A DNA stretch of 64,000 nt from an uncultured Campylobacter sp. (GCF_937996225.1 NZ_CALKTC010000009.1:4489-68488), one strand, 5' to 3'; shown: positions 8,135 to 17,025, numbered from the stretch's first letter. Numbers and translations: made by a program. Notes: generated from the sequence alone by a model not told the origin.

Positions 8135-10780
8135 ATGACCTATAGATTAACCATAAAGATTGCAGAGAAAGGAACTATTTATATTCCGCAGGATCCGAAC
8201 TACGAGAGACCTCATGGCTCATTGGCAGGTCATATGTGGTACTCTATTTCAGATGGAAGTACTGAAAAATCATATGGGTATGCACCTGGAGGGGTAACTG
8301 AATGGGATAATAATGGCTACCAAAGCACGTATTATACGGGTACCATCATTATTAATAAAACCCAATATGATATTTTAAAAAATTTTGGTCAAAAACATAT
8401 TGCGATAGAATATGGTTTTGGAGATAATGATTATAACGTATTGTCTAATAGTTGTATAGATTTCGTATGGAAAGCATTAAATTTAGCGGATTTAAATCCT
8501 ATTGATTTCCAAGGCAATTTAATTCCTACAGCCAATATGATGAATGTAGATAGGTCGTTATATAGATTTTTATTTAAAACAATAGATGGGTGGAAATATG
8601 ATTTTCTAGAAAAAGATTATAACGTATTGTATGGAAGTAATTATGACGACGATGATCTACAGAGTAAAAATAATACTGATGTGGTTTATGGCGGAGACGG
8701 AAAAGATACCATTATAGGTAATAATTTAAATCAATACTTATATGGTAATGAAGGTAATGATACTATACAAGCGGTAGGTGGTAAAAAGAATTTTTTATAT
8801 GGAGGGAATGGTGATGATATATTAGTAGGTGGAAATAATAGTATTGATGTTTTCGATGGCGGTAACGGCTATGATATATATCATGCGGATGAGAATGACA
8901 CGATAAACGATTCCGATGGCAGCGGCAAAGTATATTTGAGCGAGACTAAACTAAAAGGCGGAAGGTTTATAAAAGAGCAATCGCACGGAAATATCGAAAT
9001 TTATAAAAGTAATGACGATTCTATAACTTATGAGTACAATACTTCCATGAAGGTATTGAGCGCGAATGGTCTAAAGATAAACGATTTCGACAATAACGAG
9101 TTAGAGATAAATTTGCAAAAAGAGCAGTCGAATGAATTCGCCATACTTAGCGATACTACGGGCTCCATGGGTGGGGCGATAAGCTCGGTAAAATCCCAAG
9201 CAAAAGAGATCATAAAAACCGCCTTTGCTAGAGATAAAAATACCAAGGTAGGAGTATTTGGCTATAACGATCCGGGCGTTCAAACTTTTACCAATCTCAC
9301 GAATGATCAAAACGCGATAATGTCTGCTATAAACTCACTTTACGCAGATGGCGGAGGCGATACGCCGGAGATGACTTGGCATGGGATTTATAATGCCGCA
9401 AATTCAAATTGGAGCGAATACTCCGTAAAAAGAATTTTCGTTTTTGGCGATGCTCCCGCGAAGGACAATGAGTTCAAATCTAAAGCAATGGTGGCGCTTT
9501 TGCCCAATAAACCAAGAGCGGTAGCAAGAAGTTTAAGCGCAGCAAACGCGCTTTATGGCAATAATCACAGTGATTTAAATAATATTCAGGTCTTTACGAT
9601 TCAAACGGGCGGTGGTGAAGATGTGGCGGCGGAATTTAAAGAATTAGCCGAATCCACCGGTGGCGGCTATGTAAATATGACAAACTCGGGCTATACATCC
9701 GTGGCGGATGCTCTTTTTGACGCTATGAATACAGGTACTTCCAAAAATGAAACCATTGTCGGCAATGAGAAAAACAATATCATAAACGGCAAGGGCGGGG
9801 ATGATGTATTAGAAGGAAGAGAAGGAAGCGATACCTATGTTTTTGAAGAAAATTTCGGTAAAGATACGATAATAGAAACCAACAAGGAAAATAAAGATAA
9901 AAATATCATAGATATGTCCGCTTTCAGTTTAAAAGATGTCGTTTTTAGGCAAAATAAAAATGATATCGTCGTAAATAGGTCAAAATTTGACGCGGTCACT
10001 ATAAGAGATTTTTATTTAGAGGAAGAGAAGATATCGCAGATCAAATTTAAAGATGTAACGTTGGGCTATGAAGAGATCAAAGAGATAACTGCGCTTCAAA
10101 GCAACAAAGAGGTCGTTAAATTTGCAAATAAAGGCGAGAATAAGCTAAAAGCTTTACTGAAAAAGGTATTTTTCAAAGCTGATGATGAAACCGCTACGAC
10201 GATAAAGGGCGGTGTAAGAAGCGATGCGCTAGTGGGATCAAATTTGAACGATAAAATTTACGGCAATCTTGGGCATGACACACTCATCGGCGGAAAGGGC
10301 GATGATTATTTAGACGGCGGCTTGGGTAACGATAAATACGTATTTCGCAAGGGAGACGGCAAAGATACTATTAAAGATTGTGGCGGAAAAGATACTTTGA
10401 TATTAAAAGATATAAATCAAAACGAGCTTAAATTATCTAAAGATAAAAACGATTTGATTTTGAAATTTAAAGAAGGAAGCGATCAGATCACGATAAAGGA
10501 TCATTTCAAGCGAAGCTTAGGATACAATCACAGGCTCGAAAATATTAAATTTGCGGACGGCGCGCAGATGAATTACAAACAGATCGAAGATATTGTTTGT
10601 GCGGGCGAATACACCGGTGGGCTTAAACAAGCAAGTTCCTTGAAAAACGATTATTTTGTGCCGCAAGATACAGTAAATAAAATTATCGAGCAGTTAAATT
10701 CGTACGCCGATAATTCGCAAGCACTAGAATTTATGTCAAATAATACGCAAAAAGATAATATTCAAATTTATATGAGCTAG
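8135..10780 (+). CDS. Large RTX-repeat protein with vWA domain and Cys/His N-terminal domain
   Basis: 881 residues without signal peptide, as expected for type I secretion. N-terminal domain (about 1-125): GHMWY with His-33 and NSCIDFVW with Cys-107, reminiscent of permuted papain/NlpC-P60-type folds; this assignment is tentative. About 215-265: Gly/Asp-rich nonapeptides (GGDGKDTII, YGNEGNDTI, YGGNGDDIL) typical of calcium-binding RTX repeats. About 335-520: a von Willebrand A domain with the metal-site motif DTTGSM (Asp-340) and GGGDTPEM. After about 545 more RTX repeats, including GKGGDDVLEG and GGKGDDYLDGG with following YVF segments. RTX proteins are exported by ABC/MFP/TolC systems; none lies in this window. 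It could be an adhesin, S-layer-like protein or effector. Family calls for RTX and vWA are firm. Confidence 0.85.
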   Translation: MTYRLTIKIAEKGTIYIPQDPNYERPHGSLAGHMWYSISDGSTEKSYGYAPGGVTEWDNNGYQSTYYTGTIIINKTQYDILKNFGQKHIAIEYGFGDNDYNVLSNSCIDFVWKALNLADLNPIDFQGNLIPTANMMNVDRSLYRFLFKTIDGWKYDFLEKDYNVLYGSNYDDDDLQSKNNTDVVYGGDGKDTIIGNNLNQYLYGNEGNDTIQAVGGKKNFLYGGNGDDILVGGNNSIDVFDGGNGYDIYHADENDTINDSDGSGKVYLSETKLKGGRFIKEQSHGNIEIYKSNDDSITYEYNTSMKVLSANGLKINDFDNNELEINLQKEQSNEFAILSDTTGSMGGAISSVKSQAKEIIKTAFARDKNTKVGVFGYNDPGVQTFTNLTNDQNAIMSAINSLYADGGGDTPEMTWHGIYNAANSNWSEYSVKRIFVFGDAPAKDNEFKSKAMVALLPNKPRAVARSLSAANALYGNNHSDLNNIQVFTIQTGGGEDVAAEFKELAESTGGGYVNMTNSGYTSVADALFDAMNTGTSKNETIVGNEKNNIINGKGGDDVLEGREGSDTYVFEENFGKDTIIETNKENKDKNIIDMSAFSLKDVVFRQNKNDIVVNRSKFDAVTIRDFYLEEEKISQIKFKDVTLGYEEIKEITALQSNKEVVKFANKGENKLKALLKKVFFKADDETATTIKGGVRSDALVGSNLNDKIYGNLGHDTLIGGKGDDYLDGGLGNDKYVFRKGDGKDTIKDCGGKDTLILKDINQNELKLSKDKNDLILKFKEGSDQITIKDHFKRSLGYNHRLENIKFADGAQMNYKQIEDIVCAGEYTGGLKQASSLKNDYFVPQDTVNKIIEQLNSYADNSQALEFMSNNTQKDNIQIYMS

Positions 10781-10829
10781 CTTATTTGCATAGTGTGAAT
10801 GGTTATGACAAACGAGTATAAATTTGAGC

Positions 10830-10862
10830 AAATTCAGCGAGATTAATATTCTCGCTGAATTT
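10830..10862 (+). terminator. Hairpin terminator after the RTX gene
   Basis: Arms 10830-10842 and 10850-10862 pair perfectly over 13 bp with a 7-base loop, followed by an AT-rich stretch. The outermost stem bases are AAATTC/GAATTT, that is, RAATTY sites. It lies between convergent genes and may serve ybeY as well. Confidence 0.75.
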
Positions 10863-10934
10863 ATATTTTATAATCCTCATTTAGTAGAATTTATACGTTA
10901 TAGATTTAGCTTGCCGTTTTTCAATATACAGCGC

Positions 10935-11564
10935 CTACTCCTCGCTTCCCTCCGTTCGTACGATCAGACTTTTTGGAAGGCGGAATTTCTCGATGATCTC
11001 GCATTCCTTGGCGCGCATCTGCCCGTCGTCGCTTTCGTGATCGTAACCTAGCACGTGTAGCATGCCGTGCGTAAAGAGTAGCGCGGTCTCGTCATCCGTG
11101 CCGTGCCCCAGCTGCGCGGCTTTCAGCTCTACGAGGTCTAAATTTATCACAACCGAGCCGAGCAGCACGGGGGCAAAATTCTCGCCGTCAAAATTTTCAT
11201 TCTTTAAATTTTCATCGTTAGGATTTTTGCTCGCGGAATTTTCAGAATTTATAGTATTAAAATTTTCGCTCGCAGAATTTGCGGTGTCTGAATTTTCACT
11301 AGTGGAATTCGCAGTATTTAAAATTTTGCCGCCGCTGTTTTTATGCGCGGAATTTTCTTCGCTCAAATCCCCACTGAAGCCCGCAAACGCCGCAGGATCG
11401 AGCGGGAAGCTCAGCACGTCGGTCGCCTTGTCGATGCCGCGCATTTGCGCATTTAGCTGCCGCATCTCCTCGTCGCGCACGAAAATTAGCTCGACGCTCC
11501 CGCCGCCCAGCTCCGCCGCGATAGCGTCCAAAATTTCGGGATAGGGCTGCTCGCAAAGTATCAT
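10935..11564 (-). CDS. ybeY: Endoribonuclease YbeY (16S rRNA maturation) with a low-complexity insertion
   Basis: Metal-dependent RNase needed for 16S rRNA 3'-end processing and ribosome quality control. The zinc-binding signature HGMLHVLGYDH is intact at residues 166-176, and the family block IDKATDVLSFPL is at about 44-56. The family is normally 135-155 residues; this protein has 209. The excess is a run at about residues 63-130 built from ENS, ANS, ENF and KNP units, placed between the LSFPL strand and the LGSVVINLD strand, a surface loop in known YbeY structures. The DNA of this stretch is packed with GAATTT/AAATTT hexamers. The gene is convergent with the RTX gene and divergent from queC. 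Confidence 0.92.
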   Translation of the reverse strand: MILCEQPYPEILDAIAAELGGGSVELIFVRDEEMRQLNAQMRGIDKATDVLSFPLDPAAFAGFSGDLSEENSAHKNSGGKILNTANSTSENSDTANSASENFNTINSENSASKNPNDENLKNENFDGENFAPVLLGSVVINLDLVELKAAQLGHGTDDETALLFTHGMLHVLGYDHESDDGQMRAKECEIIEKFRLPKSLIVRTEGSEE

Positions 11565-11591
11565 TTTTACCCCTCTTTTATAAAATTTTCG

Positions 11592-11597
11592 TATAAT
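11592..11597 (+). promoter_or_regulatory. Candidate -10 box of queC
   Basis: TATAAT 22 bases upstream of the queC ATG; an AAAGGA ribosome site lies between. The 54-base gap also has to hold the promoter of the divergent ybeY. Confidence 0.55.
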
Positions 11598-11618
11598 TTT
11601 AGCAAAAAAAGGACAAAA

Positions 11619-12821
11619 ATGAGAGCTTTATGTGTGATCAGCGGCGGCATGGACAGCGCGACCTGCGCCTATATCGCGAGGCGCGAAGGTTACGAGATCG
11701 TAGCGCTACATTTTGACTACGATCAGCGCACGATGGACAAGGAGCGCGAGTGCTTCGGTAAAATTTGCGACGATTTGGGGGTCGCAAAAAGGCTGATTTT
11801 AGACGCTCGCTTCATCGCGCAAATCGGCGGCAGCGCCCTTACAGACGGCGCATTGCCAATCAGAAAGGGTGCTGCAGAGCTTTGCGGTGCGGTAAATTCT
11901 ACCGGCACCAAGATTGACAGCGCTGCAAATTCCAAGAGCGCCGAGTTTAGAGAACTAAATTTTATCGAGACAAATTCCGTCGCCGAACTAAACGGGCAAA
12001 ATTCTATTGCGGCAAATTCTATTGATGCCGAGATTGGCGGGCAAAATTTTACTGCGTCAGATTTCTCGGCGGGCTCAGCGGACGCTCCGCTTGATGCAGA
12101 TTCGGCGCGAAATAGCCGCTTGCAGAGCGGTGAAATTTTAATGCAAGACGCTGAAATTTTACTAGAGGGCGATGAGCTTTCGCTGCAAGACAGTAAAATT
12201 TTAGCCTGCGACGATAAAATTTTATCGCAGGGCAGCGAAATTCTGGTTCAAGAAGGTGAAATTTCACTTCAAAGCGGAGCCGAGTCGCAGCAGGGCGATA
12301 AAATTTCACCCAAGCACGCAGGGGGTAAAATTTTACCACAAAGCCAAAACAATCAAATTTCATCGCCAAGTCGAAGCGATAAAATTTCACCACCAAGCGG
12401 CGAGGGCGCGTTTTCAGATCTGCCGAGCACCTACGTGCCGTTTCGCAACGGCGTGTTTTTGAGCATCGCCGCTGCGCTCGCCGAGAAGGAGCGCTGCGAC
12501 GCGATTTTTATCGGCGTGGTGCAGGAGGATAGCAGCGGCTACCCCGACTGCGGCGCGGAGTTCATCGGCGCGTTTGAGCGAGCGCTCGATCTGGGCACGA
12601 GCCGCGACTTTCATCCGCGCATCAAAACCCCGCTCGTGCACCTTAGCAAGGCGCAGATCGTCTCGCTGGCGCTTGAAATCGGCGTGCCGTTAGAGCTTAC
12701 GTGGAGCTGCTACGAGCGCGAGGACGCTGCGTGCGGGCTTTGCGATAGCTGCCTGCTGCGACTTAAGGGCTTTGCGGGCGCCGGCGCGAAAGATAAAATC
12801 CCCTATGCGATAGAAATTTAA
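11619..12821 (+). CDS. queC: 7-cyano-7-deazaguanine synthase QueC with a ~180-residue insertion
   Basis: ATP-dependent enzyme that makes preQ0 from 7-carboxy-7-deazaguanine for queuosine in tRNA. The PP-loop SGGMDS is at residues 8-13, and the four zinc cysteines are C364, C372, C375 and C378 (CYEREDAAC-GLCDSC). The conserved block STYVPFRNGVFLSIAAALAE starts near 269. The normal length is 220-225 residues; here it is 400. The surplus runs from about residue 85 to 265. Its first half has NS/NF units and its second half KIL/EIL units, so the same RAATTY hexamer is used in two codon phases. The stop codon lies in the first copy of a 20-bp tandem direct repeat (12813-12832, 12834-12853). Confidence 0.93.
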   Translation: MRALCVISGGMDSATCAYIARREGYEIVALHFDYDQRTMDKERECFGKICDDLGVAKRLILDARFIAQIGGSALTDGALPIRKGAAELCGAVNSTGTKIDSAANSKSAEFRELNFIETNSVAELNGQNSIAANSIDAEIGGQNFTASDFSAGSADAPLDADSARNSRLQSGEILMQDAEILLEGDELSLQDSKILACDDKILSQGSEILVQEGEISLQSGAESQQGDKISPKHAGGKILPQSQNNQISSPSRSDKISPPSGEGAFSDLPSTYVPFRNGVFLSIAAALAEKERCDAIFIGVVQEDSSGYPDCGAEFIGAFERALDLGTSRDFHPRIKTPLVHLSKAQIVSLALEIGVPLELTWSCYEREDAACGLCDSCLLRLKGFAGAGAKDKIPYAIEI

Positions 12822-12853
12822 TCGCGCCGCGGCGAAATTTAATCGCGCCGCGG
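12813..12853. repeat. 20-bp direct repeat at the end of queC
   Basis: Two identical copies of GAAATTTAATCGCGCCGCGG (12813-12832 and 12834-12853) separated by one base. The first copy contains the queC stop. The rest of the gap to 13128 (about 275 bases) holds AAATTT-rich sequence, a CTATATTTATTAGCG stretch near 13050 that may carry a promoter, and the AAGGAGGAG ribosome site of the next gene. Confidence 0.8.
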
Positions 12854-13128
12854 TTAAATTTTACCGAGCCCGCGTAGCGTTTAAATTTGAAATGCCGTAT
12901 GGTTTGCGGCAGGATTTAAACGCGCGGCGGTTTACACTTTGGTGCGCGAGCTGCGGCTGTAAATTTAAACTACGCTTTAAAATTTTAAAAATTTTAACGA
13001 GAGCGTTGCGCACGGTTCAAAGCGAAAATCAATTATAAATTTACCTCCTACGCTATATTTATTAGCGTATAGGCGAATATAAACATATCGTAAAATCTAA
13101 GATTATTAAATTTCTTAAGGAGGAGAGA

Positions 13129-13575
13129 ATGGCGTTTGAAAATTCAATAATCACTAAAGAGGATGATGAGAAATACGGGTTGAGCAAAATTTTTTATCAA
13201 TATAGTCCGTATTATGAAGAACTACCTAGAAATTTTGTTGTTGATAGACAAAAAGATATTTGGTTTCTTTTAATTGAAAGACTACCAAATGAAGGGTATG
13301 ATTATGGTTATGGGAGCAAAAAGCTATGGAGGCTTTATATTCAAGGAAATAATTTAGATATTCTTTTGGACTACGAATATGATCAAGAAGTGGATGGACA
13401 CAAATTCCAAAGGGTGTGGAAAATTATCGAGGTAAATGTTATAAATTCTATTATTCCAGATAATGAAGTTATTAAAATATTGAGAGATATTTTGATTGAT
13501 TTTAAATTTAGACCAGGCTGGGAGGATAAGGATGATCTTAGTGTAGCGTTAATAGATGTAAGAAAGGAAAAATAA
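13129..13575 (+). CDS. Orphan protein, paralogue of the next gene
   Basis: 148 residues, soluble, no membrane segment, preceded by a strong AAGGAGGAG site. Family not recognised. It shares with the downstream gene an N-terminal ITKED..KY block, VDRQKDIW in the middle and a LWRLYI..NNLDI-like strand, so the two arose by duplication. The size, charge pattern and tandem paralogy resemble immunity proteins of contact-dependent toxin systems, but no toxin gene is adjacent and this is only a suggestion. The DNA is far AT-richer than queC and tsaD around it, consistent with horizontal acquisition. Confidence 0.65.
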   Translation: MAFENSIITKEDDEKYGLSKIFYQYSPYYEELPRNFVVDRQKDIWFLLIERLPNEGYDYGYGSKKLWRLYIQGNNLDILLDYEYDQEVDGHKFQRVWKIIEVNVINSIIPDNEVIKILRDILIDFKFRPGWEDKDDLSVALIDVRKEK

Positions 13576-13576
13576 A

Positions 13577-14059
13577 ATGGCGTTTGTTGCGGAATATATT
13601 TCTAAAGAGGATATTAAGAAATATGATATTATAAATCGTGTAGATCAGTGCTTGGCAAAATATCATTATAATCCACAAAAACCCTATCAAATAAAGTGGT
13701 TGAATTGGGTCATCGACAGGCAAAGAGATATTTGGCTTATTTTTGTTTGTAGCCCGCATCTGCCTGATCCAAGAGACGGATATACCGGAGAGGAGATTTG
13801 GCTGCTTTATTATAAGGGTAGAGAAATCGAGCTTGATATTAGACGGGTCTATGACGAAACCACAAGTAAAATGCTAGTCGATAATCCGTTTTTTATCAAA
13901 TATAAGCTAGAAAATATAAATTCTAGTATTGACGGAATTTCGTTAGATGAGTTCTACAAGGTGCTTAATGAAGCTTTGATAGAATATGGAGAAAGTGGTA
14001 TACACGGTAGAAAGTTTTTGCCAAAAGAACACGAAGTCGTAACTTTTCTGCATGATTAA
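13577..14059 (+). CDS. Orphan protein, paralogue of the previous gene
   Basis: 160 residues, starting one base after the stop of its paralogue and so almost certainly co-translated. Shared features are ISKEDIKKYDI near the start, VIDRQRDIW (compare VVDRQKDIW) and IWLLYYKGREIELDI (compare LWRLYIQGNNLDI). Divergence elsewhere is high, with a different C-terminus. No signal peptide or membrane helix. No family recognised; an immunity-type or other accessory role is possible. It shares the low GC of its partner. Confidence 0.65.
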   Translation: MAFVAEYISKEDIKKYDIINRVDQCLAKYHYNPQKPYQIKWLNWVIDRQRDIWLIFVCSPHLPDPRDGYTGEEIWLLYYKGREIELDIRRVYDETTSKMLVDNPFFIKYKLENINSSIDGISLDEFYKVLNEALIEYGESGIHGRKFLPKEHEVVTFLHD

Positions 14060-14322
14060 ATATAAAGGATAAAAATGACGAGTAAACCGATCAAATTTTA
14101 GCAGATATTGCAAACGGCGAGGACGTGCGCAGCGGCACCGATGGCGGTGCGAGCACGAGAGAAATTTAGCAAAACGTGGCGCGAGCTTTAAACGCGATGT
14201 GTAAATTTAAAGCGAATTTTATCCGAAACCTAACCGTGAGCGAGCGCGAGATAAATTTTACTCAAACGCCCAATGCGCGAGAATTCGCTAGCGGGCGCAG
14301 ACTATTTGTAAATTTTAAAATT
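14060..14322. other. Short non-coding gap with possible gene remnant
   Basis: A ribosome site and ATG at 14075 begin an 8-codon frame only. In another frame an open stretch reads ADIANGEDVRSGTDGGASTRE before a stop, possibly a decayed gene; I cannot name it. An 18-bp direct repeat (AAATTTTACTCAAACGCC at 14253-14270 and 14318-14335) has its second copy across the tsaD stop codon, so a piece of the tsaD end has been duplicated. Confidence 0.4.
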
Positions 14323-15330
14323 TTACTCAAACGCCGAGCGTAGATTTAGATGCGGGATGATCTCAAGCTCTGCGGGCGCCGTAAATTCCTTTTTACGCAG
14401 CTTTTCTATCGCTGCGCGCGCGATCATAGCGGCGTTGTCGGAGCAAAATTTCATCGGCGCAAAAAGTATCTCGCAGCCCGCCCGCTCGCACAAATCCGTC
14501 AAAAGTCCGCGCAGATGCAGGTTCGCGCTCGCTCCGCCCACGACGCCGAAGCGCGCAAAGCGGCGTAGCTCAAATATCCGCTCCAGCTTATCCAGTATGT
14601 GCGCGCAAGCCGCGTCCTCAAAGCAGCGCGCCAGATCGCGCATCGCCCGCTCATCTAGCTCGCCCGCCTCTTTTAGCTTTTCGATCTGCACGCGCACGGC
14701 ATTTTTAAGCCCCGAAAAGCTATACTCTAGCCGCCTGTCGCCCTTTAGCGGCACGGGCAGCTCAAATCTCGGCTCGCCGCCTTTTGCAAGCTCTTCGATG
14801 AGCGCGCCGCCGGGGTAGCCGAGGCCTAGCATTTTGGCGATCTTATCGAAGCTCTCGCCGAAGCTGTCGTCGCCCGTGGTCGCTAAAATTTTGATACCGC
14901 CCGTCGCGTCGATATCCAAAACCATCGTGTGTCCGCCGCTAACGAGCAAAACGCCCATCGGAAATCGCGCCTCGCCACCTAAAAACAGCGAGTAAACGTG
15001 GCCTATGAGATGATTTACGCCAATGAGCGGCAAATTTAGCGCGAGCGCGAGCGCTTTTGCCATATTCACGCCGCCGATCAGGCTCACGCTGAGCCCCGGG
15101 GTATTGGTCGCTGCGACGGCGCTAAGCTCACTAAAATAGGGCTTTGCACGCTGCAAAATCCGCGGCAACACCTCAGTATGCAGCCTCGCGGCAAGCTCTG
15201 GCACGACGCCGCCGTATTTGGCGTGATCGGTCTCCTGGCTTATTTTTTCGTAAAATTTCAGCTCGAAACTACGCTCATCCATCACCGCGACCGAGCTGTC
15301 GTCGCAGCTGCTCTCAATAGCAAGTATCAC
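14323..15330 (-). CDS. tsaD: tRNA threonylcarbamoyladenosine (t6A37) transferase TsaD
   Basis: Transfers the threonylcarbamoyl group onto A37 of ANN-decoding tRNAs, with TsaB and TsaE. 335 residues, the normal length. It begins MILAIESSCDDSS, the ASKHA-type phosphate-binding start of the family. The metal-binding HLIGH motif follows GVN at about residue 105, with SGGHTM and the GDDSFGESFDK block further on. Unlike ybeY and queC nearby it has no low-complexity insertion. It is alone on this strand, convergent with the orphan pair. Confidence 0.96.
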   Translation of the reverse strand: MILAIESSCDDSSVAVMDERSFELKFYEKISQETDHAKYGGVVPELAARLHTEVLPRILQRAKPYFSELSAVAATNTPGLSVSLIGGVNMAKALALALNLPLIGVNHLIGHVYSLFLGGEARFPMGVLLVSGGHTMVLDIDATGGIKILATTGDDSFGESFDKIAKMLGLGYPGGALIEELAKGGEPRFELPVPLKGDRRLEYSFSGLKNAVRVQIEKLKEAGELDERAMRDLARCFEDAACAHILDKLERIFELRRFARFGVVGGASANLHLRGLLTDLCERAGCEILFAPMKFCSDNAAMIARAAIEKLRKKEFTAPAELEIIPHLNLRSAFE

Positions 15331-15569
15331 ACAAAATCCTTAAAATTTTTCGCTCATTATACTCAAAAATACGCACTGCGGCGCAGATGAAATTTTAAAA
15401 TTTAAAACGGCGCGCTTTAAATTTTTGTCTTTGTCGTGATATGTTCGCGCTCGCGGGGCAAAATTTTAAAATGCGCCGTTCGGCTCTGCCGCGGTTTATC
15501 TGCCGCGGCGGATAAAATTTTAAATAGATGAAATTTTGGCAGTCGAAATTTAGCGGGCAAATTTAAAAA

Positions 15570-15598
15570 GGCCTTTGGATTTTAAAGCTCCAAAGGCC
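15570..15598 (-). terminator. Hairpin terminator after creD
   Basis: GGCCTTTGGA (15570-15579) pairs with TCCAAAGGCC (15589-15598). On the minus strand the stem is followed by CTTTTTAAATTT, a T-rich tail. It lies 30 bases after the creD stop. About 240 further bases to the tsaD start are RAATTY-rich and show no gene. Confidence 0.75.
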
Positions 15599-15630
15599 AT
15601 TGCGATTAAATTTGGTGGTAAATTTAAAGG

Positions 15631-17025
15631 CTAAATTTCGGGCTCTTGTTCCTGTTTTTTCTCGCCGCTTGGGATCGCCGTATCGTACCAGTCGAGCTTG
15701 CGAGTAAAATACATAACGAGCGAAATCACCGCAAAGATCATCAGGCTTCCCATTAATAGGGCGTAGTCTTCGGAATTTAAGATAACATAGAGGATCGCGT
15801 ATGAAACGAGCTGAACGCAAGTGATGAAAATGCCCCAGCGCGCGCCTTTGAAAATCGCGCTTGCGTAGAAAAATACTATCGCGCTTACCGCGATCGCCGA
15901 AGCAGCATAGCTGATCGCAAAGCCCATATGCTCGGAAAGCGAAAGCACCAGCAGGTAGAAAACGACGTCTTCAAGCCCGATGAGTAGATATTGGATCGGG
16001 TGGATGCGCTCGTGAGTATAAACCTCGCACAAAAAGATCGCCAAAAACGGCACCGCTAAAAATAACAGCGCGTAATCCGTGCAGCGCTTAATCAGCGAGT
16101 AGTTGTTCACGGGCTCGATGAAGCCGATGCTTACGGCGTCATTTCTATCGTCGTTGCTGCGCCAGTTCGTCATAGCGACGCGGTCATCTTGATCTGCAAG
16201 CCACGCAGGAGCAATGCCTGCGGCTAAGCCTGTAACTTCCCACGAAGCTTTAAAACCGCTAGCGCTTACCTCGCGCGATTTGGCGATGAAGCCGCCGCCA
16301 AAGCTAGGCGATGCCCAAGTAGAGCTAATTTCAAAACGGCTATTTTGCGCGATCGGAGCTAGATGAAGTGCCTCGCCGCCTTGAATTTTAAGCGTGCCGC
16401 TGATGCTAAAATCAGACGACAGCGCGGAAGCGGGGAGCTTGTAGATTAAACTTCGATCGAAAATTTTAGCCTCAGTGTTGCCGTGATATTGCTTAAGCTC
16501 CTTGCCGTTTAGGCTTAAAGCGGGGGAGGCGGTGAAGGATTTTTGATTGCCTACGCCGAGCACTAGCACGGCTTCGTCGAAATTTAGCCGCGCAGGATCG
16601 ATGCCGAGCTCGGTATAGTTTATCGCCTCAAAGTCCGCCTTAAGCGCAAAATCGCCGTTATATATCGGAACTCGAAAAATTCCGCGCTTTAGATAGGTGG
16701 GGTCGATCTGCGCTGATAAGAAGTAGTTTTTTGGCACGATGATGAAATTTTTCTCTACGCGCCTTTTTACGAGTTCATTGTTGCTTTTGTCTATCGCTTC
16801 GATTATCTCTGCGTAGGGCACTACGATCGCAAGGCCCTGGATTTGCAGCTCACCACCCACCGGCGTGAGGATCGAATCCTGCGCGAGCTGCTTGGTTTCG
16901 GAGCGCGAGTAGGTAAGATTATCGATAAAGCTTAGCGGGATTAGCAGCAGCAAAAGCAGCACTAAAACGATGAAAGGTTTCGTCCAAAACGCCCCTCGGA
17001 TGGCGTTTTTAGTAGAATTTAACAA
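15631..17025 (-). CDS. creD: Inner-membrane protein CreD family
   Basis: 464 residues, matching CreD (Cet) length. One N-terminal transmembrane helix after MLNSTKNAIRGAFWTKPF, a periplasmic domain of about 270 residues, then five to six hydrophobic helices (about 305-450) and a charged tail. The family blocks LLLLLLIPLSFI, GVGNQKSF and IQYLLIGLEDVVFYLLVLSLSEH are typical. CreD belongs to the CreBC regulon in E. coli, where overexpression alters colicin and envelope-stress tolerance; its biochemical role is unknown, and creBC is absent from this window. It lies downstream of the TonB receptor on the same strand but is separated by a strong terminator. Confidence 0.9.
   Translation of the reverse strand: MLNSTKNAIRGAFWTKPFIVLVLLLLLLIPLSFIDNLTYSRSETKQLAQDSILTPVGGELQIQGLAIVVPYAEIIEAIDKSNNELVKRRVEKNFIIVPKNYFLSAQIDPTYLKRGIFRVPIYNGDFALKADFEAINYTELGIDPARLNFDEAVLVLGVGNQKSFTASPALSLNGKELKQYHGNTEAKIFDRSLIYKLPASALSSDFSISGTLKIQGGEALHLAPIAQNSRFEISSTWASPSFGGGFIAKSREVSASGFKASWEVTGLAAGIAPAWLADQDDRVAMTNWRSNDDRNDAVSIGFIEPVNNYSLIKRCTDYALLFLAVPFLAIFLCEVYTHERIHPIQYLLIGLEDVVFYLLVLSLSEHMGFAISYAASAIAVSAIVFFYASAIFKGARWGIFITCVQLVSYAILYVILNSEDYALLMGSLMIFAVISLVMYFTRKLDWYDTAIPSGEKKQEQEPEI

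Noticed and set aside
12835..13128. Inverted GCGCCGCGG pieces after queC as a terminator
   Set aside because: The copies are direct repeats of 20 bp and do not form a long stem followed by T; kept as repeat only.
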